From assembly GCA_016871415.1 (NCBI GenBank), contig VHDL01000016.1, positions 1 to 44,646 of the forward strand: 44,646 bases of DNA, in the 5' to 3' direction. The notes beneath the pieces are model-generated. The model was not told where the DNA came from, searched no databases, and saw only the letters and a program-made list of their open reading frames with translations. This stretch comes from Verrucomicrobiota bacterium (GTDB lineage Bacteria > Verrucomicrobiota > Verrucomicrobiia > Opitutales > UBA953). The translations under genes and the position numbers were made by a program. This document shows positions 34,548 to 42,102 of this stretch, piece by piece (position 1 is the first letter of the stretch; each line of letters opens with the position of its first letter).

Positions 34548-35948
34548 ATGAGCCCCCTCACGCGAAGAGAAGTCCTGCGACGTTGCTCCCTCGGATTCGG
34601 CGGCGTCGCCCTCTCGGGCCTGCTCGCCACCCCGGCCTACGGCGCATCCGGCGCCCCGGCCCGCCCCGGCAAGGCCAGGAACGTCATCTTCTGCTACATG
34701 TCGGGCGGCGTCTCGCACGTCGACTCCTTCGACCCCAAGCCTGAGCTGAACCGCCTGCACGGGAAGCCGATGCCCGTCCCGATTCAGCGCACGGTGTTCA
34801 ACAACAACGGGAACATCATGGCCAGCCCCTGGGAGGCCAGGCCGCGCGGCAAGTCGGGCATCGTGATGACCGATCTATTCCCGCAGATCGCCGCCCTCGC
34901 CGATGACCTGACCGTCGTACGCTCAATGACCAGCAAGGTCAGCGAGCACGCCCAGGGGAACTACTTCTTCCACACCGGCTTTCCCTTCATGGGGCATCCC
35001 AGCGCCGGAGCCTGGATGACCTACGGCCTCGGTTCGGAAAACCAGAACCTGCCCGGCTTCGTCGTCCTGCAGAGCGGCGGCGCGGTCGTCCCGCACGGCG
35101 GCGTGGGGCTCTTCAGCAACGGCTACCTCCCGGGCCAGCACCAGGCCTCGATCATCAAGGCCGACGCGCAGGCCCCGCTGGACAACATCCGCCCCTCGCA
35201 GGCGGACGCCGCGCAGCGCCGGCGGCTGGCCTTCATCGGCGAGGTGGACCGGGCCTTCGCGGAGGCTTCCCGCGAACCGCAGGTCGAAGCCGCCATCCGC
35301 AATTACGAGACCGCCTATCGCATGCAGTCGGCCGTGCCGGAGGCGTGTGACATCAGCGGCGAAAGCGAGCCCACCAAGGCCATGTACGGCCTCGACTCAG
35401 CCGACAAGCTCACCGCCGGCTACGCCCGGCAGGCCCTGCTGGCACGTCGGCTCGTCGAACGCGGCGTGCGCTTCGTCGAGCTCAGCTGCATCTCCTCCGG
35501 CATCGGCGCCGGCAACGGCCCCAATCCGTGGGACCAGCATGGCGCCATCAAGAAAGGGCACGGGGCCATGGCGCATCAGGTCGACCAGCCGATCGCCGCG
35601 CTCCTCAAGGATCTCAAGCAGCGCGGACTCCTCGAAAGCACCATCGTCATCTTCTCCGGCGAATTCGGCCGCACGCCCTTCTCGCAGGGCAGCGACGGAC
35701 GCGACCACAATCCCTACGGCTTCAGCCTCTGGGTGGCCGGCGGCGGCTTCAAACCCGGCACCGTCTTCGGCGCCACGGACGACCTCGGCTACTATGCCGT
35801 GGAAAAGCCGCTCACCGTCTATGACTTCTGGGCGACCATCCTGCACCAGCTCGGCGTCGATCACGAGAGACTCACCTACCGCTTCGGCGGCCGCGACTTC
35901 CGCTTGACGGACGTGCATGGCAACGTCGTCCGCGAGATCATCGCGTGA
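34548..35948 (+). CDS. Tat-exported DUF1501 protein (second copy)
   Basis: A 466-residue DUF1501 protein, paralogue of the one at 20312. Tat-type start [10 protein letters not shown] (4-13) with a weakly hydrophobic segment. Family landmarks: [19 protein letters not shown] near 45 and [10 protein letters not shown] near 366. It starts 1 base after the LamG-containing cytochrome, so the pair is translationally coupled, unlike the first pair, which is separated by a C-tract repeat. Function is not established; probably works with its cytochrome in envelope electron transfer. Confidence 0.92.
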   Translation: MSPLTRREVLRRCSLGFGGVALSGLLATPAYGASGAPARPGKARNVIFCYMSGGVSHVDSFDPKPELNRLHGKPMPVPIQRTVFNNNGNIMASPWEARPRGKSGIVMTDLFPQIAALADDLTVVRSMTSKVSEHAQGNYFFHTGFPFMGHPSAGAWMTYGLGSENQNLPGFVVLQSGGAVVPHGGVGLFSNGYLPGQHQASIIKADAQAPLDNIRPSQADAAQRRRLAFIGEVDRAFAEASREPQVEAAIRNYETAYRMQSAVPEACDISGESEPTKAMYGLDSADKLTAGYARQALLARRLVERGVRFVELSCISSGIGAGNGPNPWDQHGAIKKGHGAMAHQVDQPIAALLKDLKQRGLLESTIVIFSGEFGRTPFSQGSDGRDHNPYGFSLWVAGGGFKPGTVFGATDDLGYYAVEKPLTVYDFWATILHQLGVDHERLTYRFGGRDFRLTDVHGNVVREIIA

Positions 35949-35953
35949 ACGCG

Positions 35954-36045
35954 AGGGGGCACGTGGGCACGGTGACACGGGGACAAGGGGAGATCCGTTA
36001 TCGTCGTGCCCCCATGTCCCCTTGCCAGCGTGTCCCCACGAAGGC
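35954..36045 (+). repeat. Inverted GGGGGCACG/CGTGCCCCC word-repeat tract
   Basis: Starting 6 bases after the DUF1501 stop is AGGGGGCACGTGGGCA (35954-35969), identical to 9836-9851. GGGGGCACG (35955-35963) has a perfect inverted partner at 36005-36013, and CATGTCCCCTTGCC (36013-36026) is the inverse of 9848-9861. The tract can form a hairpin with a loop of about 41 bases. The whole gap 35949-36325 has no supported gene; it holds this tract, a REPIN-like pair and a third tract. Confidence 0.85.
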
Positions 36046-36055
36046 ATAGCCTTCG
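36039..36055 (+). repeat. Short hairpin next to the REPIN-like element
   Basis: CGAAGGC (36039-36045), loop ATA and GCCTTCG (36049-36055) form a perfect 7-bp stem. It abuts the first GTAG hairpin at 36058 and may be part of the same mobile unit. Confidence 0.6.
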
Positions 36056-36057
36056 CA

Positions 36058-36176
36058 GGTAGGGCGGTCATTACCATGACCGCCGTTCGCATCCCAGGGT
36101 GAGTCAAGCCGGGCAAGGTCACGGGCCATTTCATGATCCGTCCACCCACGGACGTGATGGCAATCACGTCCCTACC
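36058..36176. repeat. REPIN-like pair of facing GTAG-headed hairpins
   Basis: Two 27-base elements face each other. The first (36058-36084, plus) reads GGTAGGG, stem CGGTCAT, loop TACC, stem ATGACCG, CC. The second (36150-36176, minus) reads GGTAGGG, stem ACGTGAT, loop TGCC, stem ATCACGT, CC. They share the head GGTAGGG and the loop context ATTRCCAT while the stems differ with compensating pairs. A GTAG head beside a palindrome, in inverted pairs, is the hallmark of REP elements mobilised by RAYT transposases. No RAYT gene is in the window. Confidence 0.75.
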
Positions 36177-36247
36177 CATGCCCAAGCTCATCATCCGGTC
36201 TCCGGCTTCCCCTTGAGCGGCCATTCCTAATGCCCAGATACCACCAA

Positions 36248-36302
36248 CCCTAGCTCTAGCCCCAGCCCTAAAAACCACCTTTGCACATTTGCACCTTTGC
36301 AC
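36248..36302 (-). repeat. Inverted copies of CTAGGG and GTGCAAAG words
   Basis: CTAGCCCCAGCCCT (36256-36269) is the exact inverse of 9994-10007, and ATTTGCACCTTTGCAC (36287-36302) the exact inverse of 9921-9936. On the minus strand the two modules appear in the opposite order to their order around 9.9-10.0 kb. Confidence 0.85.
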
Positions 36303-36325
36303 CTATTCAATGCCACCCCCACCCC

Positions 36326-37219
36326 ATGCGCACCACCCTGCTGTCCGCCGCCCTGCTCACCGCCACTCTGGCCTCGGCCGCCGAAGTCTTCACCGAAGGT
36401 CCCGCCCAGAAAGTCGGCGAAGGCTACAAGTTCACCGAAGGCCCGGCCTGGCACCCGCAGGAGAAGGCCTTCTACTTCTCCGACATCCCCAGCGCCAACA
36501 TGCAGCGCTGGACGGCCGAGGGCGGCAGCAAGCTCTTCCTCGACCGCAAGTCGCGCTCTAACGGCATCGTCGTCGACCCTCAGGGCCGGCTGATCTTCTG
36601 TGAGATCGACAAGCGCGCCGTCGTCCGTCGCGACAAGGACGGCACCGAGACCGTCCTGGCCGACAGCTGCGACGGGCAGAAGCTCACCGCCCCCAACGAC
36701 CTCTGGCTCGCTCCGAACGGCGACATCTACTTCACCCTCCCGAAGCTCCGTCCGGCCAAGGCCAAGAAGGACGCCATCCCCGAGAACGTCCTGAACGGCA
36801 CGCTCTGCCGCATCTCCGCCGACGGCAAGTCGGTGACCAACGTGGGCAAGGCGGTCGGCGTCGAAGCCCCCAACGGGGTCGTCGGCACGTCCGACGGCAA
36901 GCGCATCTGGTGGACGGACGGCACGGTCTGCAAGACCGCCAAGATCAACGCGGACGGCACCCTCTCCGACCCCAAGGTGGCCGCCAAGGTCGGCAGCGAC
37001 GGTCTGGCCATCGACGCCCTCGGCCGGCTCTACACCACGGCGAAGGAAGGCCTGGCCGTCCATGACGCCGACGCCAACCAGATCGGACTCATCCCCTTCC
37101 CCGAGAGCCCCTCGAACATGAAGTTCGGCGGCGTCGACGGCACCACCCTCTTCGTCACCGCCCGCACCGGGGCCTACATCGTCAAGTCCAAGACCCCCGG
37201 CGAAGGATTCGGAAAGTGA
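36326..37219 (+). CDS. SMP-30/gluconolactonase-like secreted protein
   Basis: A 297-residue protein with signal peptide (about 1-19) and a six-bladed propeller of the SMP-30/gluconolactonase/LRE family. Metal-site residues expected for the family are present: Glu38 (TEGPAWHP), Asn124 (APNDLW) and Asp225 (GSDGLAID). It probably opens a sugar lactone outside the cytoplasm, which would suit the products of the cytochrome-linked sugar dehydrogenases in this window; the pairing is inference. The frame is open from 36281, but that part is repeat DNA and the ATG at 36326 begins the signal peptide. The leader ends in a C-rich CCACCCCC-type run with no Shine-Dalgarno sequence. Confidence 0.88.
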   Translation: MRTTLLSAALLTATLASAAEVFTEGPAQKVGEGYKFTEGPAWHPQEKAFYFSDIPSANMQRWTAEGGSKLFLDRKSRSNGIVVDPQGRLIFCEIDKRAVVRRDKDGTETVLADSCDGQKLTAPNDLWLAPNGDIYFTLPKLRPAKAKKDAIPENVLNGTLCRISADGKSVTNVGKAVGVEAPNGVVGTSDGKRIWWTDGTVCKTAKINADGTLSDPKVAAKVGSDGLAIDALGRLYTTAKEGLAVHDADANQIGLIPFPESPSNMKFGGVDGTTLFVTARTGAYIVKSKTPGEGFGK

Positions 37220-37239
37220 ACGATGTAAGATGAATGATG

Positions 37240-37336
37240 GAGGATGGATGATGAAGATCCGAGACCGAGGTAATCCGCCTGATAACGATCTTCCCATCCC
37301 TCATCATCCATCTCCTGTCCTCCATCATCCATCCTC
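37240..37336 (+). repeat. Facing GATGG-rich and CATCC-rich arms
   Basis: GAGGATGGATGATG (37240-37253) has an exact inverse CATCATCCATCCTC at 37323-37336, within longer GATGATGG-type and CATCCTCCATC-type tracts that span almost all of the 152-base gap 37220-37371. The CATCC words also occur at 21907-21955. No gene is visible; the tract runs to the next start codon. Confidence 0.85.
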
Positions 37337-37371
37337 TATCATCTATCCTTCATCCCCCATCTGTCATCTTC

Positions 37372-38445
37372 ATGAACCTCCTCCGCCTCCTCCCCCTCCT
37401 CGCCGCCGGCACGCTCACCGCGGCCACGGTCTCCACCTTCGCGGGCAACGGCCAGAAGGGCTACTCCGGTGACGGCGGACCCGCCACCTCGGCGATGATG
37501 AACGACCCTTTCGGGGTCGTGCGCGGTCCTGACGGGGCGATCTGGTATTGCGAATACGGCGGCCAGCGGATCCGCCGGGTGGACAAGGACGGCAGTATTT
37601 CGCTCATCGCGGGCAAGGGTCAGAAAGGCTACTCCGGTGACGGCGGTCCCGCCAAGGAGGCCTCCTTCAACCTGCCCCACGAGCTGCGGTTCGGCCCGCG
37701 CAACGGCAACCTCTTCGTGGTCGACATGCAGAACCACGCCGTGCGCCGCATCGACATGAAGACGGGCGTGATCTCGACCGTCGCCGGCACGGGTCAGCCC
37801 GGTTACTCGGGCGACGGCGGACCCGCCGACAAGGCCCAGCTGAAGCAGCCGCACAGCATACAGTTCTCGCCTGACGGAAAGCACCTCTACGTCTGCGACA
37901 TCGGGAATCACGTCATCCGGCGCATCGACATGAGGACGAAGCGCATCGAGACCTTCGCCGGCACGGGCAAGGCGGGCGAGACGCCCGACGGCTCCGCGAT
38001 CCGCGGCACGCCCCTGCGGGGTCCGCGTTCGCTCGACTTCGACCGCAAAGGCGACCTCTGGCTCTGCACGCGCGAAGGCAACCAGGTGTTCCGCTTTGAC
38101 ATGAAGGCCGGCGTCATCCGCCACGTGGTCGGCTCCGGCAAGAAGGGCTTCACGGCCGATTCCCAGCCCGCCAAGCAGGCGACGCTCAACGGCCCCAAGG
38201 GCGTGGCGGTCGACGCCCGAGGCGACGCCTGGATCGTGGACACGGAAAGCCATTCGATCCGGGTGTACCGGGCGGCCACGGACACCCTCGAACTGGCCGT
38301 GGGCACCGGGAAGAAGCACGACGGACCCGATGGCGACCCTCTCAAGTGCGGTCTGGCCCGCCCCCACGGCGTCTGGGCCGATGCGGATGGCTCCATCTTC
38401 ATCGGTGACTCGGAGAACCACCGCGTGCGGGTGCTCCGCCCCTGA
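37372..38445 (+). CDS. Secreted NHL-repeat protein
   Basis: A 357-residue exported propeller protein: signal peptide about 1-18, then NHL repeats with a recurrent GYSGDGGPA motif (three near-identical copies, about residues 30, 86 and 144) and RRIDM-type blade ends. NHL propellers bind ligands, and some act as hydrolases or lyases; no catalytic set is evident. It is the first gene of a five-gene operon: the next start lies 3 bases after its stop. The leader is a pyrimidine-rich word repeat without a Shine-Dalgarno sequence. Confidence 0.85.
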   Translation: MNLLRLLPLLAAGTLTAATVSTFAGNGQKGYSGDGGPATSAMMNDPFGVVRGPDGAIWYCEYGGQRIRRVDKDGSISLIAGKGQKGYSGDGGPAKEASFNLPHELRFGPRNGNLFVVDMQNHAVRRIDMKTGVISTVAGTGQPGYSGDGGPADKAQLKQPHSIQFSPDGKHLYVCDIGNHVIRRIDMRTKRIETFAGTGKAGETPDGSAIRGTPLRGPRSLDFDRKGDLWLCTREGNQVFRFDMKAGVIRHVVGSGKKGFTADSQPAKQATLNGPKGVAVDARGDAWIVDTESHSIRVYRAATDTLELAVGTGKKHDGPDGDPLKCGLARPHGVWADADGSIFIGDSENHRVRVLRP

Positions 38446-38448
38446 GCG

Positions 38449-39555
38449 ATGCCTGACCGCCGCGCCTTCCTGACCGTCGCCGCGCCCCTCGCGGCCGGAC
38501 TCGCCGCAGGATGCTCGGCGGGCGCCGCGTCGACGCGCCGACCGAAGGTGACGGGCATCTACGGAGGATTCCTCACGCAGATCCTGGAGCGCGGCGAAAA
38601 GCCGTCCGACTACGGCATCGATGCGGTCTGGGTCGGCTCAGGCGGCCTGAAGGCCGACCAGATCGCACGTCACAGGGACCTCGGACTGAAGGTCTACGCC
38701 GAGTTCAACTCGATGCACCTTGCGTCGTTCCTGCGCGAGCATCCCGAAGCCGCGCCGATCGGATCCGACGGACGCCCCTGCCCCGCCCCTTCCGGCTGGC
38801 AGGGCGTGAGCGCACACCATGAGGGCTACCGCCGGGACCGCATGCAGGAGTTCCGACGCGTGCTGGAGACCTTCGACATCGACGGCATCTGGCTGGACTA
38901 CCATCATGCTCACGCCGCCTGGGAGCAGGCCGAGCCCGAACTGCCCGACACGGACTTCTGCCCCGCCGCGCTTCGCGGCTTCAGCGAATCAACGGGCGTC
39001 CGACTCCCCGATGAAACGGCTAAGGCGGCCGCGCTGCTCCTCGGTGAACATCGCGACCGCTGGACGGACTACCGCTGCGGGGTCTTCACCGACTGGGTGC
39101 GCGAATACCGGGACATCCTTGAGCGCACGCGGCCGCGCGCCCTCCTGGGGACCTTCCATTGCCCGTGGGGAGAGGATGAACGCGGAGGCGCCATCCGGCA
39201 TAAGCTGGCCATCGACCTGCGCGCTCAGGCGAGCCATCTCGACGTGTTCAGCATCATGCCCTACCATGCGCGCTTCGGCCACGCAGGCGACCCGGCCTGG
39301 GTCTCGCGGCAGACGGGCAAGCTCGGAAGCCTGCTGGGCATCAGGGGTGAGCCGGGGGAGAAGAAATTCATCTGGCCCATCGTGCAGGTCTCCGACTGGG
39401 GCGAGCGCGTGCCGGTCGAGGAGGTCGGCGAGACCGTCCGCCAAGGTCTGGCCGCGCCTTCCACGGGGGTCATGACCTTCGCCTGGAGCGGCATCGCCAA
39501 AGAATGGCCCAAGGTCGAAGCCATCGGCAGAGCCTACCGCAGCGTGCGTCCATGA
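38449..39555 (+). CDS. Exported TIM-barrel glycosidase-like protein
   Basis: A 368-residue protein. The N-terminus combines an RR-containing start (DRRAFL) with a lipobox-like LAAGCS (Cys22), so it may be a Tat-exported lipoprotein. The mature region looks like a TIM barrel of the putative glycoside hydrolase-like groups: GLKVYAEFNSMH near 80, DIDGIWLDYHHAHA near 145 (Asp candidate), and VFSIMPYHARFGHAG near 265. It probably acts on a glycan; no family can be assigned confidently. Its stop overlaps the next ATG by 4 bases (ATGA), so the genes are translationally coupled. Confidence 0.7.
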   Translation: MPDRRAFLTVAAPLAAGLAAGCSAGAASTRRPKVTGIYGGFLTQILERGEKPSDYGIDAVWVGSGGLKADQIARHRDLGLKVYAEFNSMHLASFLREHPEAAPIGSDGRPCPAPSGWQGVSAHHEGYRRDRMQEFRRVLETFDIDGIWLDYHHAHAAWEQAEPELPDTDFCPAALRGFSESTGVRLPDETAKAAALLLGEHRDRWTDYRCGVFTDWVREYRDILERTRPRALLGTFHCPWGEDERGGAIRHKLAIDLRAQASHLDVFSIMPYHARFGHAGDPAWVSRQTGKLGSLLGIRGEPGEKKFIWPIVQVSDWGERVPVEEVGETVRQGLAAPSTGVMTFAWSGIAKEWPKVEAIGRAYRSVRP

Positions 39556-40601
39556 TGCGACGACGCTCCTTCCTCAAGGCCGCGCTCGCGACCGGAGTCT
39601 GGCACGGCGCGGTCGGTCGATCTTTCGCCCAGGCTTCCTCGCCCGAAGTCCTCGGCCAGGGCGACTTCAAGTATCGCGTCGTTCCCGGCTGGGGCGTGCT
39701 CGACGAAAAGACACCCGTCAACGATTGCCACGGCCTCGCCCGCACGCTCGACGGACATATCATCCTGCTGACCAATCACGTCGCCAACAACGTCATCTTC
39801 TACGATGACCGCGGCCGGCTGGTCGACAAGTGGAGCACGCGCAAATTTCCCGGAGCGCACGGACTCTCCCTCGTCAGGACCCCGCAGGGCGAGTTCCTCT
39901 TCATCACCGACCTCAACCTGCACACGGTCACCAAGATGTCCCTGCAGGGCGAGGTCGTGGCGGAATGGCGCCTGCCCGCCGGGACCGGCAAGTATGGCAA
40001 GGAGACGGAATACCGTCCCTCTTGGACCCTTCATCGGGCCGACGGCGAGTTCTACGTCCTCGACGGCTACGGCAAGGACTACTTCCTGCACTACGCGGCC
40101 GACGGCTCGTTCAAACGACTGCTCGGCGGCCCCGAAGGCGGCATCGTGCACTGGGGCCCGCACGGCGGCATGATCGATTCGAACCCCCGCACGGGCGTCG
40201 ACGGCGATGAGACGATGCTCATCGCCATGAGCGACCAGCAGCATCTCCTCCGCCTCGACCTCGAGGGACGCAAGCTGTCCCAGACCGATCTCCCCGGCGG
40301 CAACCCCCGCCAGATCCGTCGCTTCGGCAATCACTACCTCGTGGCGCACCTCGCTGACAACTGGCCCAAAGATCGCACCAGCCGCGGGTTCCTCTCCATC
40401 CTCGACCGCAATCTCGAGGTCGTCTCCAACGTGGGTGGCACCGCGCCGACCAAGGACGCGTCAGGCACGCTCCAACGCATGCGCAACGACACCGACGCAT
40501 TCCTGCACCCACACGACGCCCTGGCGAACCCCGATGGGTCGCTGGTCGTCGCCCAGTTCGCGTCCGGAAGGACCTACCCGGTCAGACTTGAAAGAGTATG
40601 A
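39552..40601 (+). CDS. Tat-exported six-bladed propeller protein
   Basis: A 349-residue protein starting with a twin-arginine signal (MMRRRSFLKAA) and followed by a six-bladed NHL-like beta-propeller (about 40-340), with blades such as CHGLARTLDGHIILLTNH. The Tat signal suggests it folds or takes up a metal before export. Function unknown; possibly a lyase, lactonase or binding protein for the same glycan as its neighbours. The start overlaps the upstream stop (ATGA at 39552-39555); the ATG three bases later is also possible. Its own stop overlaps the sulfatase start in the same way. Confidence 0.75.
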   Translation: MMRRRSFLKAALATGVWHGAVGRSFAQASSPEVLGQGDFKYRVVPGWGVLDEKTPVNDCHGLARTLDGHIILLTNHVANNVIFYDDRGRLVDKWSTRKFPGAHGLSLVRTPQGEFLFITDLNLHTVTKMSLQGEVVAEWRLPAGTGKYGKETEYRPSWTLHRADGEFYVLDGYGKDYFLHYAADGSFKRLLGGPEGGIVHWGPHGGMIDSNPRTGVDGDETMLIAMSDQQHLLRLDLEGRKLSQTDLPGGNPRQIRRFGNHYLVAHLADNWPKDRTSRGFLSILDRNLEVVSNVGGTAPTKDASGTLQRMRNDTDAFLHPHDALANPDGSLVVAQFASGRTYPVRLERV

Positions 40602-42055
40602 TGCTGACCCGCCTCCTCCCATTGCTGGCCGCGATCTGCGCGCTCTCGGCACGCCCGCCCAACGTGGTGCTCATCGTCGCGGACGACCTGGGCTACGGCG
40701 ACCTCGGCTGCTTCGGAGCCGGGGACATCCGCACCCCGCATCTCGACGCCCTCGCCAAGCAAGGGACTCGCTTCACCGACTTCTACGTGGCCCAAGCCGT
40801 CTGTACGGCCAGCCGCGCGGGCCTGATGACGGGCTGCTACCCGAACCGGGTCGGTCTCCAGGGCGCGCTCAATCACACGAGCCGCAACGGACTCTCGCCC
40901 AAGGAGTGGTCGATGCCCCGCATGCTCAAGGAACTGGGCTACGCTACGGCCTGCTTCGGCAAGTGGCACCTGGGCACGGTGCCTTCCCTCGCCCCTCCCG
41001 CCCAGGGGTTCGATGCGTTCTTCGGCCTGCCCTACTCCAACGACAACTCAAAATATCATCCGACGCTGGCGGAGGTCATGCCGCCCCTGCCGCTGATGGA
41101 AGGCGACCGGGTCGCCGAGCTCGATCCGGATCAGTCCCAGTTCACCGCGCGCTTCACCCGGAAGTCCGTCGACTTCATCGCGCGCAACAAGGACCGGCCC
41201 TTCTTCCTCTACCTGCCGCACGTGATGCCGCACGTGCCGATCTTCGCCTCGGAACGGTTCAGGGGGACCTCGGGTCGCGGGCTCTACGGCGACGCGGTGC
41301 AGGAGCTGGACGACGGCATCGGGCGGACGCTCGACGCGCTCCGTGAGCACGGACTGGAGAAGGACACGGTCGTGATCTTCTTCTCCGACAACGGCGCGTG
41401 GACGAGCTACGGCGAGCACGCGGGCTCCAATGGCGCCCTGCGCGAGGGCAAACTGACCTGCTTCGAAGGCGGCGTACGTTCGCCGCTGATCATCCGCTGG
41501 CCGGGCCGCGTGCCCGCCGGCAAGGCGTGCGACACGCCCTGGATGTCCATCGACCTCCTACCGACGCTCATCGAGGCGCTGGGCGGACGAACCCCGGAGC
41601 TGCCCATCGACGGACGTTCGGCGCTCGCGCTCATCGAGGGACGCGACCTGCGTCCGAAGCACGAGGCGCTCTTCTTCTACGCCGGCGAGGAGCTGCACGC
41701 GGTCCGCTCGGGCGACTGGAAGCTTCATTTCGCCCATCCCTATCTCACGAACATCGGCGCGCCCGGCCGCGGCGGGAAGCCCTCCGGCCACGGCACCTAC
41801 GTGCCCAGGCCGATCACGGACTCCTCGATGGACGCCATCGCCAGCCGCCACGGACAGAAGGTCGCAAAGATCGGCCTCTCCCTGTTCAATCTGCGGGAAG
41901 ACCCGGGGGAGACGAAAGACCTGGCCGCCAAGCACCCTGACATCGTGAGGCGGCTCTCCGCCTTGGCTGACCCGGTCCGCCAGGCGCTCGGAGACAAGCT
42001 GACCGGCGCCCCGGGCACGGAATGCCGTCCGGCCGGCTTCGTGCCGACCAAGTAA
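40598..42055 (+). CDS. Secreted S1-family sulfatase with CTASR active site
   Basis: A 485-residue sulfatase. Signal peptide about 1-18; PNVVLIVADDLGYGD carries the metal Asp pair at 29-30. The active-site signature is CTASR (69-73), with Ala in place of the usual Pro, and TGC rather than TGR at 78-80. CxAxR is known in bacterial S1 sulfatases and should still be a substrate for formylglycine-generating enzyme. GKWHLG and FFSDNGAW follow as expected. It has no C-terminal beta-sandwich, unlike the sulfatase at 5033. The ATGA overlap with the upstream gene shows translational coupling. Confidence 0.92.
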   Translation: MMLTRLLPLLAAICALSARPPNVVLIVADDLGYGDLGCFGAGDIRTPHLDALAKQGTRFTDFYVAQAVCTASRAGLMTGCYPNRVGLQGALNHTSRNGLSPKEWSMPRMLKELGYATACFGKWHLGTVPSLAPPAQGFDAFFGLPYSNDNSKYHPTLAEVMPPLPLMEGDRVAELDPDQSQFTARFTRKSVDFIARNKDRPFFLYLPHVMPHVPIFASERFRGTSGRGLYGDAVQELDDGIGRTLDALREHGLEKDTVVIFFSDNGAWTSYGEHAGSNGALREGKLTCFEGGVRSPLIIRWPGRVPAGKACDTPWMSIDLLPTLIEALGGRTPELPIDGRSALALIEGRDLRPKHEALFFYAGEELHAVRSGDWKLHFAHPYLTNIGAPGRGGKPSGHGTYVPRPITDSSMDAIASRHGQKVAKIGLSLFNLREDPGETKDLAAKHPDIVRRLSALADPVRQALGDKLTGAPGTECRPAGFVPTK

Positions 42056-42102
42056 GCGCGTATTGGGGTGGAAAGCCCCCTCGGTGCGGGTTCACTCAAG
42101 GC

